This document shows positions 35,036 through 43,740 of a stretch of 64,000 bases of DNA, piece by piece. Made by a program: the position numbers and the translations under genes. Numbering within the stretch: the stretch's first letter is position 1; each line of letters starts with the position of its first letter. Source of the DNA: an uncultured Lachnospiraceae bacterium. GTDB lineage: Bacteria; Bacillota; Clostridia; Lachnospirales; Lachnospiraceae. The stretch lies in contig CACYNO010000004.1 of assembly GCA_902775895.1 (NCBI GenBank), positions 56,694 to 120,693 of the forward strand, written 5' to 3'. The notes beneath the pieces were generated by a model. That model was not told the origin of the DNA, searched no databases, and saw only the letters and a list, made by a program, of their open reading frames with translations.

Positions 35036-36459
35036 TGAAAATATACAACACCCTTACAGGTAAAAAAGAAGACTTCATTCCTCTTGAAGAGGGAAAGGTG
35101 AAGATATACGTCTGCGGTCCCACGGTTTATAACCTTATCCATATCGGAAATGCCCGTCCCATGGTTATATTCGATACGGTAAGGCGCTATTTTGCATACA
35201 AAGGATATGACGTTACTTATGTATCCAATTTTACGGATATAGACGATAAGATCATTAAAAAGGCAAATGAAGATGGTTCTGATGCCGGAGAAGTGGCGAC
35301 CCACTTCATAGAAGAGTGCAACAAGGATATGGACGGCCTGGGTATCGGCAAAGACATGATCCATCCTCTTGCTACACAGGTTATCCCTGAGATGATAGAG
35401 ATGATACAGACTCTGATAGACAAAGGTTATGCTTATGAGTCAAACGGAACTGTCTACTATCGTGTAAGAAAGTTTAAATGCTACGGAAAGCTTTCCGGTA
35501 AAAACATCGACGATTTAGAGGCAGGTCACAGAGACATAAAGGTGGCGGGAGAAGACGACAAAGAGGATAACCTGGACTTTGTGCTATGGAAGCCTAAAAA
35601 AGAAGGTGAGCCTGCCTGGCCCTCACCCTGGAGTGACGGGCGACCGGGATGGCATATAGAGTGCTCCGTTATGGCTAAAAAGTATCTGGGGGACAGTATA
35701 GATATTCACGCCGGAGGTGAGGATCTTATATTCCCCCACCATGAGAATGAGATCGCCCAGTCGGAGGCTGCAAACGGTGTGCCCTTTGCAAAATACTGGA
35801 TGCATAACGGCTTCCTTCGTATCGTGAACAAAGAGGGTGAATTTGAGAAAATGTCAAAGTCCCTGGGAAACTTCCTCACCGTCCGTGATGTCAGTGAAAA
35901 GTATCCTCTTGAGGTACTCAGGTTTTTCATGCTTGGAGCCCATTACCGCAATCCCATCAATTTCAGCGACGAGCTTATGGAGTCGGCAAAGAACGGCCTT
36001 GAAAGGATAAAGACATGTCTTACCAGGCTTGAGGAGCTGGGGACAAAAACAGGTGCAGAGGGCATGTCTGAGGGAGAGCAGGAAAAGATCAAAGAGGCGG
36101 AGGTCTTTACAAAAAGATTTGAGGATGCCATGGATGATGACTTTAATACGGCAGATGCCGTTGCATCCGTATTTGATTTTGTAAAATACATTAACACAAA
36201 TACAGATGAGAACTCATCCGTAGAATATGCAAAAACTTTACATGACAGACTTTGTGAACTTATGGGTGTTCTCGGTCTAAGTACTGATACGGGTTCAGAT
36301 GAGCTTCTTGATGAAGAAGTTGACAACCTCATTCAGGAGAGAAATGAAGCAAGAAAGAACAAAGACTTTGTCAGAGCCGATGAGATAAGAGATCTGCTGA
36401 TCGAAAAGGGTATCATTCTGGAAGATACCCGAGACGGAGTAAGATGGAAAAGAAAATAA
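35035..36459 (+). CDS. cysS: Cysteinyl-tRNA synthetase
   Basis: 474 residues. Class I enzyme with HIGH variant YNLIHIGNARP, KMSKSLGN, and zinc residues in YVCGPTVY, WHIECSVMA and HHENEIAQ. Charges tRNA-Cys. One-base overlap with cysE and 16-base overlap with mrnC: an operon-coupled arrangement seen in many clostridia. Confidence 0.97.
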   Translation: MKIYNTLTGKKEDFIPLEEGKVKIYVCGPTVYNLIHIGNARPMVIFDTVRRYFAYKGYDVTYVSNFTDIDDKIIKKANEDGSDAGEVATHFIEECNKDMDGLGIGKDMIHPLATQVIPEMIEMIQTLIDKGYAYESNGTVYYRVRKFKCYGKLSGKNIDDLEAGHRDIKVAGEDDKEDNLDFVLWKPKKEGEPAWPSPWSDGRPGWHIECSVMAKKYLGDSIDIHAGGEDLIFPHHENEIAQSEAANGVPFAKYWMHNGFLRIVNKEGEFEKMSKSLGNFLTVRDVSEKYPLEVLRFFMLGAHYRNPINFSDELMESAKNGLERIKTCLTRLEELGTKTGAEGMSEGEQEKIKEAEVFTKRFEDAMDDDFNTADAVASVFDFVKYINTNTDENSSVEYAKTLHDRLCELMGVLGLSTDTGSDELLDEEVDNLIQERNEARKNKDFVRADEIRDLLIEKGIILEDTRDGVRWKRK

Positions 36460-36905
36460 ACGATACATTTGCCGGGGCTGTTTGTGACACCCTTTTAGAG
36501 GGTGTGGATAAAAATAAAGACCCCGGCATTATACCTGCTTTACTGCTGGCCTATGTGGGGGACAGTATTTTTGACCTTGCAGTAAGGACCATGTTCATAA
36601 AAAAGGGGAGCAAGCAGGTCAATAAGATAAATAACGAGGTGACCGGCTTTGTGAGTGCAGCTGCCCAGGCCCGGATGGCGGATGCCATAAAAAAGACATT
36701 TACACCTGAAGAAGCGGTGATCTACCAGAGAGGGCGGAACGCAAAGCCAAAGACAAAAGCCAAGAACGCGTCTCAAAACGAATATCACAAGGCGACAGGA
36801 CTTGAGGCAGTTTTCGGATATCTTTATCTGAAAGGTGAAAGGGACAGGCTTCTTGAACTAATAAAAGAAGGTATCGCGGTAATAGAGAATAGACGGGAGA
36901 AATGA
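36444..36905 (+). CDS. mrnC: Mini-ribonuclease III
   Basis: 153 residues. RNase III catalytic domain only, without a dsRNA-binding domain: LAYVGDSIFDLAVRT with catalytic Asp, GRNAKPKTKAKNASQNEYHKATGLEAVFGYLYL (Glu and Asp/Gly of the second motif). Matures 23S rRNA ends in Firmicutes. Overlaps cysS by 16 bp. Confidence 0.95.
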   Translation: MEKKINDTFAGAVCDTLLEGVDKNKDPGIIPALLLAYVGDSIFDLAVRTMFIKKGSKQVNKINNEVTGFVSAAAQARMADAIKKTFTPEEAVIYQRGRNAKPKTKAKNASQNEYHKATGLEAVFGYLYLKGERDRLLELIKEGIAVIENRREK

Positions 36906-36906
36906 T

Positions 36907-37683
36907 TTGTCTGAGAAGTTCAATAAAAATAATAAGAAAAGCACAGAGGATTCGGGAGCAGTTTTAGAAGGCAGAAACCCGGTTATAGAAGCTTTCCGTG
37001 CAGGAAAGACCGTAGATAAAGTATACATACTTGACGGTTGTTCTGACGGGCCGGTAAAGACCATTATACGTGAGGCAAAAAAGCGGGATACGCTTCTTTT
37101 TTTTGTATCAAAGGACCGGCTTGACGAAATGTCCGAAACGGGACACCATCAGGGAGTCATAGCCAGAGTGGCATCGTATGAGTATGCAGATATTGACGAT
37201 ATATTTGAAATCGCCGAAAAACGGGGTGAGGCTCCTTTTGTTTTCCTGCTTGACGGAATTGAAGATCCTTACAATCTGGGAGCCATCATAAGAACGGCAA
37301 ATGTGAGCGGCGCCCACGGTGTCATTATCACAAAAAGGAATGCCTCTGGGATCACTCCCACCACGGTAAAGGCAAGTGCGGGAGCGGTAGAGCATACGCC
37401 GGTTGTAAAGGTCACAAATATGTCCAGGACCATTGAGGAATTGAAGGAAAAAGGTTTGTGGTTCGTTTGTGCCGACATGGACGGAGAGGTTATGTATAAG
37501 CAAAACCTCACGGGACCTATAGGGCTTGTTATCGGAAATGAAGGATCCGGCGTATCAAGACTGGTAAAAGAAAAATGTGATCTTGTGGCATCGGTTCCCG
37601 TGAGAGGAGAGATAGAGTCCCTGAACGCCTCAGTGGCAGCAGGGGTGCTGGCGTATGAGATTGTTAGACAAAGGATGAATTAA
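36907..37683 (+). CDS. rlmB: TrmH-family rRNA ribose methyltransferase RlmB-like
   Basis: 258 residues, starting at TTG 36907 (GGGAGAA upstream, 1 bp after mrnC stop). N-terminal substrate domain (GRNPVIEAF) and C-terminal SPOUT knot: DGIEDPYNLGAIIRTANVSGAHGVII, GNEGSGVSRLVKEKCD and SLNASVAAGVLAYEI. 2'-O-methylates 23S rRNA guanosine 2251 in characterised relatives; other TrmH-type targets are possible. Confidence 0.92.
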   Translation: MSEKFNKNNKKSTEDSGAVLEGRNPVIEAFRAGKTVDKVYILDGCSDGPVKTIIREAKKRDTLLFFVSKDRLDEMSETGHHQGVIARVASYEYADIDDIFEIAEKRGEAPFVFLLDGIEDPYNLGAIIRTANVSGAHGVIITKRNASGITPTTVKASAGAVEHTPVVKVTNMSRTIEELKEKGLWFVCADMDGEVMYKQNLTGPIGLVIGNEGSGVSRLVKEKCDLVASVPVRGEIESLNASVAAGVLAYEIVRQRMN

Positions 37684-37690
37684 AATATTA

Positions 37691-37719
37691 TTGACAAAAG
37701 CAACCGTATCCCGTAATAT
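37691..37719 (+). promoter_or_regulatory. Promoter of tRNA-Thr
   Basis: TTGACA (37691-37696), 17-bp spacer, TAATAT (37714-37719), 20 bp before the tRNA. Confidence 0.7.
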
Positions 37720-37738
37720 AGCGTTGTTGCTTATATTT

Positions 37739-37810
37739 GCTGTTGTAGCTCAGGGGTAGAGCACTTCATTGGTAATGAAGAGGTCGGGAGTTCAAATCTC
37801 CTCAACAGCT
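37739..37810 (+). tRNA. tRNA-Thr (anticodon GGU)
   Basis: 72-nt cloverleaf: acceptor GCTGTTG/CAACAGC, discriminator T, anticodon stem CTTCA/TGAAG with loop TTGGTAA, T-loop GAGTTCAAATCTC. CCA not encoded. Confidence 0.95.
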
Positions 37811-37819
37811 GATAATAAA

Positions 37820-37851
37820 AAAACCGTAACAGAATGTGTTACGGTTTTTTT
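37820..37851 (+). terminator. Terminator after tRNA-Thr
   Basis: AAACCGTAAC/GTTACGGTTT 10-bp stem, 7-nt loop and T-run. Confidence 0.9.
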
Positions 37852-37860
37852 GTGTAGTTT

Positions 37861-38079
37861 TTATTTATTCGGATCATTGTCATTTCGTGTGTTTCTGACA
37901 CGCCTGCCGATCATCATAAGAACCCATATCAACACGGGAAGAATGATATCAGCGGCTATGAGCCATTTAAAAGCGGCATTGGTCACCCGGCTGTCTATAA
38001 ATGCAAATATAACGGTAAGAGCGATAAGGACACCCCAGCCGCAGAGAGCGATTATTGCCAGAACCCGTTTTACAGTCAT
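37861..38079 (-). CDS. Small two-helix membrane protein
   Basis: 72 residues from ATG 38079 (GGGGG 10 bp upstream; the longer frame to 38121 has no RBS). Two hydrophobic helices (VLAIIALCGWGVLIALTVIFAF and LIAADIILPVLIWVLMMIG) with a short basic/polar tail. I do not recognise a family, though its size and topology are like many small clostridial membrane proteins. Lies between convergent tRNA-Thr and divergent pckA. Confidence 0.6.
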   Translation of the reverse strand: MTVKRVLAIIALCGWGVLIALTVIFAFIDSRVTNAAFKWLIAADIILPVLIWVLMMIGRRVRNTRNDNDPNK

Positions 38080-38188
38080 AATTCTAAACCCCCAACAGTC
38101 TCCGGTAATTATAACACACAAGAGGGGTAAATAATATTAACTTTTTTGGGTTTCAAATAAATTTTTTTTAGTTTTTCTTCGAAAAAGT

Positions 38189-38217
38189 TTTACAATTCTC
38201 CTGCGATATTGTATAAT
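38189..38217 (+). promoter_or_regulatory. pckA promoter
   Basis: TTTACA (38189-38194), 17-bp spacer, perfect TATAAT (38212-38217), about 40 bp leader before the ATG with GGAGGT. Confidence 0.7.
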
Positions 38218-38264
38218 CCACAATGGATAATAATGTGAGTTTATATAAAAATTGGAGGTAGATA

Positions 38265-39845
38265 ATGGAAACTTACGGATTGGAAAAACTCGGCATAGAG
38301 CCTTCCGCCGTGTACAGGAATTTGGGTCCTGCGGTTCTTGTGGAGAAATCTTTACAAAGAGGCGAAGGCAAACTTATGAATACGGGAGCGCTTCTGGTAA
38401 ATACCGGAAAATATACCGGGCGTTCACCTAAGGATAAATTTATTGTTGATACAGCGGGAGTGCATGATAAGATCGCGTGGGGAAATGTGAACATGCCCAC
38501 TTCACGTGAGACATTTAATGCGATCAAAGAAGATATGATCAGTTATCTTGCCGGCAAAGAGATCTACATTTTTGACGGGTTTGCAGGTGCTGATAAGAAG
38601 CACACAAGAAAGTTCAGGATAATAAACGAACTTGCATCACAGAATCTCTTTATAAGAGATCTTTTAATAAGACCGGATGAAAAGGAACTTGAAGGATTTG
38701 GTGAGGCTGATTTTACAATACTCGTGGCACCGGGATTTAAGTGCGATCCGGTAAAGTACGGTATCAATTCCGAAGCTGCTATTATGATCGACTATGAGGC
38801 ACACTTTGTCATCATCGCAGGTTCACAGTATTCCGGAGAGATTAAGAAATCTGTTTTCTCAGTTATGAACTATATCATGCCTGTTGAAGATGATGTGCTT
38901 CCCATGCACTGTTCTGCAAACATGGATCCTGATACAAGCGAGACAGCAGTTTTCTTTGGTCTGTCCGGAACAGGAAAGACCACGCTCAGTGCAGATCCCA
39001 ACAGAAAGCTTATCGGAGACGATGAGCACGGTTGGAGTAGTGACGGAGTGTTCAACTTCGAGGGCGGATGCTTTGCAAAGTGTATAGATCTTGAAGAAGA
39101 AAAAGAACCTGAGATCTTTCACGCCATAAAGTTCGGTGCTCTTGTGGAAAATGTGGTTGTTGATGAGAACAGAGACCCGGATTATTTTGATGGTTCCATT
39201 ACCGAAAATACAAGAGTGGGATATCCCGTGGACTTTATATCAAATGCGCAGATTCCGGGAGCCGGCGGTATTCCGAAGGTTGTACTTTTCCTTACTGCTG
39301 ATGCCTTCGGTGTTCTTCCACCCATCGCAAAGCTTTCACAGGATGCGGCAATGTATCATTTTGTGACTGGTTTTACATCGAAGCTTGCAGGTACGGAGCG
39401 CGGTGTAACAGAGCCGCAGCCCACATTCTCCACACTTTTCGGAGAGCCCTTTATGCCACTTGATGCTTCCGTATACGCAGAGATGCTCGGGGAGAGACTT
39501 AAGAAATACGGAACGGACGTATACCTTGTGAATACTGGATGGTCAGGAGGCCCCTACGGAGTGGGACACAGGATGAAGCTTTCCTATACGAGAGCGATGG
39601 TAACGGCGGCTCTTAACGGTACACTTAAGGATGTTGAATATGTTCACGATGATGTATTCAATCTGGATGTACCTATGGGATGTCCGGATGTACCGTCTGA
39701 GATACTTCAGCCCCGTGAGACATGGGCTGATAAGGATGCTTACGATGCACAGGCAGCAAAGCTTGCAAAGATGTTTGCGGACAATTTTGCAAAGAAATAT
39801 CCCAATATGCCTGAAAATATTAAAAATGCCGGTCCGAAGGCATAA
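38265..39845 (+). CDS. pckA: Phosphoenolpyruvate carboxykinase (ATP)
   Basis: 526 residues. Interconverts oxaloacetate and PEP with ATP/ADP, part of CO2-fixing fermentation or gluconeogenesis. P-loop GLSGTGKTTLSADP, substrate-binding RSPKDKFIVD, metal-binding HCSAN and DDEHGW, and adenine-binding GVTEPQPTFST. Own promoter, strong GGAGGT RBS and terminator. Confidence 0.97.
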   Translation: METYGLEKLGIEPSAVYRNLGPAVLVEKSLQRGEGKLMNTGALLVNTGKYTGRSPKDKFIVDTAGVHDKIAWGNVNMPTSRETFNAIKEDMISYLAGKEIYIFDGFAGADKKHTRKFRIINELASQNLFIRDLLIRPDEKELEGFGEADFTILVAPGFKCDPVKYGINSEAAIMIDYEAHFVIIAGSQYSGEIKKSVFSVMNYIMPVEDDVLPMHCSANMDPDTSETAVFFGLSGTGKTTLSADPNRKLIGDDEHGWSSDGVFNFEGGCFAKCIDLEEEKEPEIFHAIKFGALVENVVVDENRDPDYFDGSITENTRVGYPVDFISNAQIPGAGGIPKVVLFLTADAFGVLPPIAKLSQDAAMYHFVTGFTSKLAGTERGVTEPQPTFSTLFGEPFMPLDASVYAEMLGERLKKYGTDVYLVNTGWSGGPYGVGHRMKLSYTRAMVTAALNGTLKDVEYVHDDVFNLDVPMGCPDVPSEILQPRETWADKDAYDAQAAKLAKMFADNFAKKYPNMPENIKNAGPKA

Positions 39846-39856
39846 AGTTATACATA

Positions 39857-39908
39857 AAAGCCGAAAACTTTACAGTGAAATGCCGTAAAAGTTTTGGCTT
39901 TTATTTTT
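39857..39908 (+). terminator. Terminator after pckA
   Basis: Long stem AAAGCC-AAAACTTT with AAAGTTTT-GGCTTT, small mismatches and internal loop, followed by T-rich DNA. Confidence 0.8.
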
Positions 39909-39954
39909 ATGTGATATAATCAGGTTTAATATTTGTCATACATGGAGGTTGCAG

Positions 39955-41172
39955 ATGAATTCCGTTGAAAAATCAAATAAGCTTGATAATGTGTGCTATG
40001 ACATCAGGGGACCTGTTATGGATGAGGCCAACAGGATGTCAGCTGAAGGAAAAGAAATCCTGAAATTAAATATTGGAAATCCGGCACCCTTCGGATTCAG
40101 AGCTCCCGAGGAGATAATAGAAGAGATGAAGAACAACCTTGTGGACTCTGAAGGGTATTCCGACTCCAAAGGTATACTTGCCGCACGTGAGGCCATAGCG
40201 GAATATGACAGGCAAAAAAACATTCCCGGTGTTACGGTAGATGACATCTATACAGGAAACGGGGTAAGTGAGCTGATCACTCTTTCAATGAACGGCCTTC
40301 TTAATGACGGCGATGAGATGCTGGTACCTGCTCCGGACTATCCTCTATGGACAGCTTCCGTGACTCTTTCCGGAGGTAAAGCGGTTCATTACATCTGTGA
40401 CGAAAAGGCAAACTGGTATCCGGACATTGAAGATATAAAGAAAAAAATAAACCCGAAAACAAAAGGGATAGTGATCATAAATCCCAATAATCCTACGGGA
40501 GCATTGTATCCCGATGAGATATTAAAGCAGATTGTAGATGTGGCAAAAGAAAACGGGCTTCTTATTTTTGCCGACGAGATATATGACAGACTGGTTATGG
40601 ACGGTAAAATCCATACTTCCATAGCTACAGTGGCGGGAGACTATCCGGTGGTCACTTTTAACGGTCTTTCCAAGTCCCATCTAATTGCGGGATTTCGTGC
40701 CGGCTGGATGAGCATAAGCGGCGACAAGTCACGTATAAGGGGATACATAGAAGGTATCAATCTTCTTTCTTCTATGAGGCTTTGTTCTAACGTACAGGCC
40801 CAGTCCATTATCCCCAAAGCGCTTGAACTGGTACGAAGCTCTGACGGGATGATAGCCCCGGGTGGCAGGATATATGAGCAGAGGAAGATAATATGTGACG
40901 CTATTGATGATATTCCGGGTTTGGAAGCCGTTAAGCCGGAGGCTGCTTTTTATATTTTCCCGAAGATGGATACTAAAAGATTTAACATTAAAGACGATGA
41001 AAAGTTTGCGCTGGATCTTTTAAAGCAAAAGCATGTGCTGATCACCCACGGCAGAGGTTTTCACATGGACACACCGGATCACTTCCGCATAGTGTTCCTG
41101 CCTGATGCAGAGGTGCTCACGGAGTGTATGGCACGTTTCAAGGATTTTTTTGCAAGTTATATACAGGAATGA
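39955..41172 (+). CDS. Class I/II PLP aminotransferase, AlaA-like
   Basis: 405 residues from ATG 39955 (GGAGG 6 bp upstream). Fold-type I with NPNNPTGALY, DEIYDRLVMDG and the PLP-lysine motif FNGLSKSHLIAGFRAGW, and Arg near FRIVFLP. Overall pattern (ILKLNIGNPAPFGF start) is that of AlaA/AlaT alanine-glutamate aminotransferases. Followed 7 bp later by the lipid kinase gene; a metabolic link between them is not obvious. Confidence 0.88.
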   Translation: MNSVEKSNKLDNVCYDIRGPVMDEANRMSAEGKEILKLNIGNPAPFGFRAPEEIIEEMKNNLVDSEGYSDSKGILAAREAIAEYDRQKNIPGVTVDDIYTGNGVSELITLSMNGLLNDGDEMLVPAPDYPLWTASVTLSGGKAVHYICDEKANWYPDIEDIKKKINPKTKGIVIINPNNPTGALYPDEILKQIVDVAKENGLLIFADEIYDRLVMDGKIHTSIATVAGDYPVVTFNGLSKSHLIAGFRAGWMSISGDKSRIRGYIEGINLLSSMRLCSNVQAQSIIPKALELVRSSDGMIAPGGRIYEQRKIICDAIDDIPGLEAVKPEAAFYIFPKMDTKRFNIKDDEKFALDLLKQKHVLITHGRGFHMDTPDHFRIVFLPDAEVLTECMARFKDFFASYIQE

Positions 41173-41179
41173 TCAGGTT

Positions 41180-42115
41180 ATGAAAAAGTTATTATTTATA
41201 TTTAATCCCAATGCGGGAAAAGGAAAGATACAAAATGTTCTGGTGGATATCATCAAACTGTTTTCAGAAGGGGGATATATCACAACAACTTATCCTACCA
41301 AAGCCAGTAAGGATGCTTACGAGTTTGCACTAAAGCATGAGAGTGATTATGACGTACTGGTCTGCGCCGGAGGCGACGGCACTTTAAATGAAGTGGTTGG
41401 AGCGGTTTTAAAGAACGGTCTCGGTACGCCGGTGGGTTATATCCCGGGAGGTACCATGAATGACTGGGGAGCAAATCTGGGTATCCCGGCAGATATGATG
41501 AAAGCGGCAGAGGTTATAGTCGAAGGAAAGCCTGTTGCCTTTGATATCGGAAGGTTCAATACCCATGCCAATTTTAACTACGTGGCGGCGTTCGGTGCGT
41601 TTACGGAGATTGCCTATGATACGCCCCAGTCAATGAAAAAGATAATAGGTCAGACCGCCTACGGAGTTACGGCGCTTAAGAGCCTGACACAGCTCAGGCC
41701 CTATAAGCTCAGAGTGGAGTATGATGACGGAAAAGAACTTGAAGGCAACTATCTTTTTGGTATGGCATGCAATTCCAAGATCATCGGCGGCTTTAAACTT
41801 ACGGGTATGCATACTGATCTTCATGACGGGAAGTTCGAGGTGGCACTGATAAAAGAAATTAAGAATCCGTTGGATCTTACGGGACTTTTCGGTGCGGTCC
41901 TGGCACAAAATTACATGGACAGAGAAAATATAGACATTGTGGAAGCATCCAAAGCAAAGTTTATTTTTGAGGAGCCGGTTAAGTGGACTCTGGACGGAGA
42001 GTACGGAGGATGTGTGAGAGAAGCAGAAGTGGACATAGTACCGAATGCTATTAAGTTTATTATCAGAGATCCTGAGCCTGTGGTTACAAATAAAAAGATC
42101 ACTGAAAACATGTAA
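41180..42115 (+). CDS. Diacylglycerol/lipid kinase family protein
   Basis: 311 residues from ATG 41180; the frame start at 41105 lies inside the aminotransferase gene. DAGK catalytic domain with NPNAGKGKI, GGDGTLNEVVGA and GGTMNDWG, then a beta-sandwich C-terminal domain ending in DGEYGG. Related to DgkB/YtlR/YegS enzymes that phosphorylate diacylglycerol or similar lipids; exact substrate unknown. Only a weak RBS (AGG) is visible. Confidence 0.88.
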   Translation: MKKLLFIFNPNAGKGKIQNVLVDIIKLFSEGGYITTTYPTKASKDAYEFALKHESDYDVLVCAGGDGTLNEVVGAVLKNGLGTPVGYIPGGTMNDWGANLGIPADMMKAAEVIVEGKPVAFDIGRFNTHANFNYVAAFGAFTEIAYDTPQSMKKIIGQTAYGVTALKSLTQLRPYKLRVEYDDGKELEGNYLFGMACNSKIIGGFKLTGMHTDLHDGKFEVALIKEIKNPLDLTGLFGAVLAQNYMDRENIDIVEASKAKFIFEEPVKWTLDGEYGGCVREAEVDIVPNAIKFIIRDPEPVVTNKKITENM

Positions 42116-42144
42116 AGAGTTTGATCGTCGTAATAAAAGATAAA

Positions 42145-42174
42145 ACCCCGGCAGCTTGTTTAAGCGGCCGGGGT
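42145..42174 (-). terminator. Terminator of tRNA-Leu(CAG), minus strand
   Basis: ACCCCGGC/GCCGGGGT stem with loop, A-run on the left giving the T-run of a minus-strand terminator. Confidence 0.85.
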
Positions 42175-42210
42175 CTCATCATATAAGATTTAGAAAAAGA
42201 AGTATTATCG

Positions 42211-42294
42211 TGCGGAAGATGAGATTTGAACTCACACGTGGAAACCCACACAAGAACCTGAATCTTGCTCGTCTGCCAATTCCGACACTTCCGC
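42211..42294 (-). tRNA. tRNA-Leu (anticodon CAG)
   Basis: 84-nt class II tRNA: acceptor GCGGAAG/CTTCCGC, discriminator A, anticodon stem CAAGA/TCTTG with loop TTCAGGT, variable arm GTGTGGGTTTCCACGT, T-arm GAGTTCAAATCTC. Reads CUG. Confidence 0.96.
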
Positions 42295-42306
42295 ATAAAT
42301 CGTTTC

Positions 42307-42321
42307 CGGTATCAGATACCG
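42307..42321 (-). promoter_or_regulatory. Leader hairpin between promoter and tRNA-Leu(CAG)
   Basis: CGGTATC-A-GATACCG, a 15-nt near-perfect palindrome transcribed between the -10 (42334-42339) and the tRNA. It may be a 5'-leader processing stem. Confidence 0.35.
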
Positions 42322-42333
42322 TGCAACCACACG

Positions 42334-42362
42334 ATTATACAAATAAAAATATCAGGTGTCAA
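42334..42362 (-). promoter_or_regulatory. Promoter of tRNA-Leu(CAG), minus strand
   Basis: Consensus TTGACA (complement of 42357-42362), 17-bp spacer and consensus TATAAT (complement of 42334-42339). Confidence 0.8.
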
Positions 42363-42381
42363 ATCTTTTTGAAAATTTTTG

Positions 42382-42410
42382 TTGACAAAGCAATATGTAA
42401 ATGATAGTAT
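42382..42410 (+). promoter_or_regulatory. Promoter of tRNA-Leu(AAG), plus strand
   Basis: Consensus TTGACA (42382-42387), 17-bp spacer, TAGTAT (42405-42410). Its -35 is only 20 bp from the -35 of the divergent tRNA-Leu(CAG) promoter. Confidence 0.75.
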
Positions 42411-42427
42411 ACTGAAGTCGGTTATTT

Positions 42428-42512
42428 GCAGTCGTGGCGGAATTGGCAGACGCGTCAGACTAAGGATCTGGTGAGCATTGCGCTCGTGAGAGTTCAAGTC
42501 TCTCCGACTGCA
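42428..42512 (+). tRNA. tRNA-Leu (anticodon AAG)
   Basis: 85-nt class II tRNA: acceptor GCAGTCG/CGACTGC, discriminator A, anticodon stem TCAGA/TCTGG with loop CTAAGGA, variable arm GTGAGCATTGCGCTCGT, T-arm GAGTTCAAGTCTC. Reads CUU/CUC; A34 is expected to be inosine if TadA accepts it. Confidence 0.95.
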
Positions 42513-42519
42513 CGATATT

Positions 42520-42547
42520 AAAAGCAGGTTTTTAAGCCTGCTTTTTT
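42520..42547 (+). terminator. Terminator after tRNA-Leu(AAG)
   Basis: AAAGCAGG/CCTGCTTT stem, 7-9-nt loop, T-run. Confidence 0.88.
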
Positions 42548-42659
42548 GTTGTTTAATCTGGTACCAAAAAATATTCAAATATTGGAACTGTTAAAGGTAC
42601 CTACTATGCCCCATAATGCACGTTAAATAAATAAACTCAAAAAAGGAGGTAACTTAAAA

Positions 42660-43721
42660 ATGAAAGGTTACGCAATGTTAGGTATAGGAAAAGCAGGTTG
42701 GATAGAGAAGGACAGACCGGAGTGCGGACCACTTGATGCGATCTGTAAACCACTGGCTATCGCTATCTGTACATCAGATATCCACACAGTATTTGAGGGC
42801 GCTATCGGCGACAGACATGATATGATCCTTGGTCATGAGTGTACAGCTGAGATCGTTGAGGTCGGTTCTGAAGTTAAGGATTTCAAGCCCGGCGACAGAG
42901 TGCTCGTTCCCGCCATAACACCTGACTGGAACTCTCTTGAGGCACAGGCAGGATTCCAGCAGCATTCTAACGGTATGCTTGCTGGATGGAAGTTCTCAAA
43001 CTTCAAAGACGGTGTGTTCTCAGAATTCTTCCATGTAAACGATGCAGACGGAAACCTTGCACATCTTCCGGATAACATCGATCCCGTAACAGGAACTATC
43101 CTTTCCGACATGGTGCCCACAGGCTTCCACGGTGTAGAGCTTGCTGACGTTCAGTTCGGTGATGATGTTCTCGTTGTAGGTATCGGACCTGTTGGTCTTA
43201 TGGCTGTTGCAGGATGCCACTTCCGCGGTGCCGCAAGGATCATCGCAGTAGGTACAAGACCTGTTTGCCGTGAGGTTGCTACAAAGTACGGAGCTACAGA
43301 TTTCATCGGATACAAAGACGGTTCAATCTCCGAGCAGGTTCTTAAGATGACAAACGGTAAGGGTGTTGACAAGGTTGTTATCGCCGGCGGTACTGTTGAT
43401 ACATTTGACGAAGCTGTTAAGGCACTTAAGCCGGGCGGACGTATCGGAAGCGTTAACTACCTCGGAAAGGGTGACTACATCAACATCTCCAGAACCGACT
43501 GGGGCTGCGGAATGGGCAACAAGAACATCTGCGGAGGACTTATGCCCGGCGGACGTCTTCGTATGGAGAAGCTCGGTGCACTTGTTTCCAGCGGAAAGCT
43601 TGATCTTAAGCCTATGGTTACACATGTATTCGACGGATGGGATCATGTGGAAGAGGCTCTTTACCTTATGAAAGATAAGCCGGCTGATCTTATCAAGCCG
43701 GTTGTAAAGATAGAAGACTGA
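42660..43721 (+). CDS. NADP-type zinc secondary alcohol dehydrogenase
   Basis: 353 residues. Strongly like the NADP-dependent secondary alcohol dehydrogenase of Clostridium beijerinckii from memory: MKGYAMLGIGKAGWIEK, CTSDIHTVFEGAIGDRHDMILGHE, FQQHSNGMLAGWKFSNFKDG, DMVPTGFHG. Catalytic Zn ligands Cys37, His59, Glu60 and Asp150 are present. The cofactor loop GTRPVC with Arg, and Tyr in GYKDG, match NADP-selective relatives. Reduces ketones/aldehydes to alcohols. A strong AAAAGGAGGT precedes the ATG. The CobW-type gene starts 19 bp downstream. Upstream 42548-42659 contains two GGTACC palindromes 36 bp apart but no clear promoter. Confidence 0.94.
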   Translation: MKGYAMLGIGKAGWIEKDRPECGPLDAICKPLAIAICTSDIHTVFEGAIGDRHDMILGHECTAEIVEVGSEVKDFKPGDRVLVPAITPDWNSLEAQAGFQQHSNGMLAGWKFSNFKDGVFSEFFHVNDADGNLAHLPDNIDPVTGTILSDMVPTGFHGVELADVQFGDDVLVVGIGPVGLMAVAGCHFRGAARIIAVGTRPVCREVATKYGATDFIGYKDGSISEQVLKMTNGKGVDKVVIAGGTVDTFDEAVKALKPGGRIGSVNYLGKGDYINISRTDWGCGMGNKNICGGLMPGGRLRMEKLGALVSSGKLDLKPMVTHVFDGWDHVEEALYLMKDKPADLIKPVVKIED

Positions 43722-43740
43722 TTTTTAAAAGGACAGAAAC

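Noticed and set aside
34271-35040. Search for a T-box leader ahead of cysE/cysS
   Set aside because: The intergenic gaps are too short (18 bp or overlapping), with no specifier hairpin or TGGNACCGCG-like box.
36540-36788. 82-codon minus-strand ORF within mrnC
   Set aside because: Full overlap with a well-supported gene; no RBS or family.
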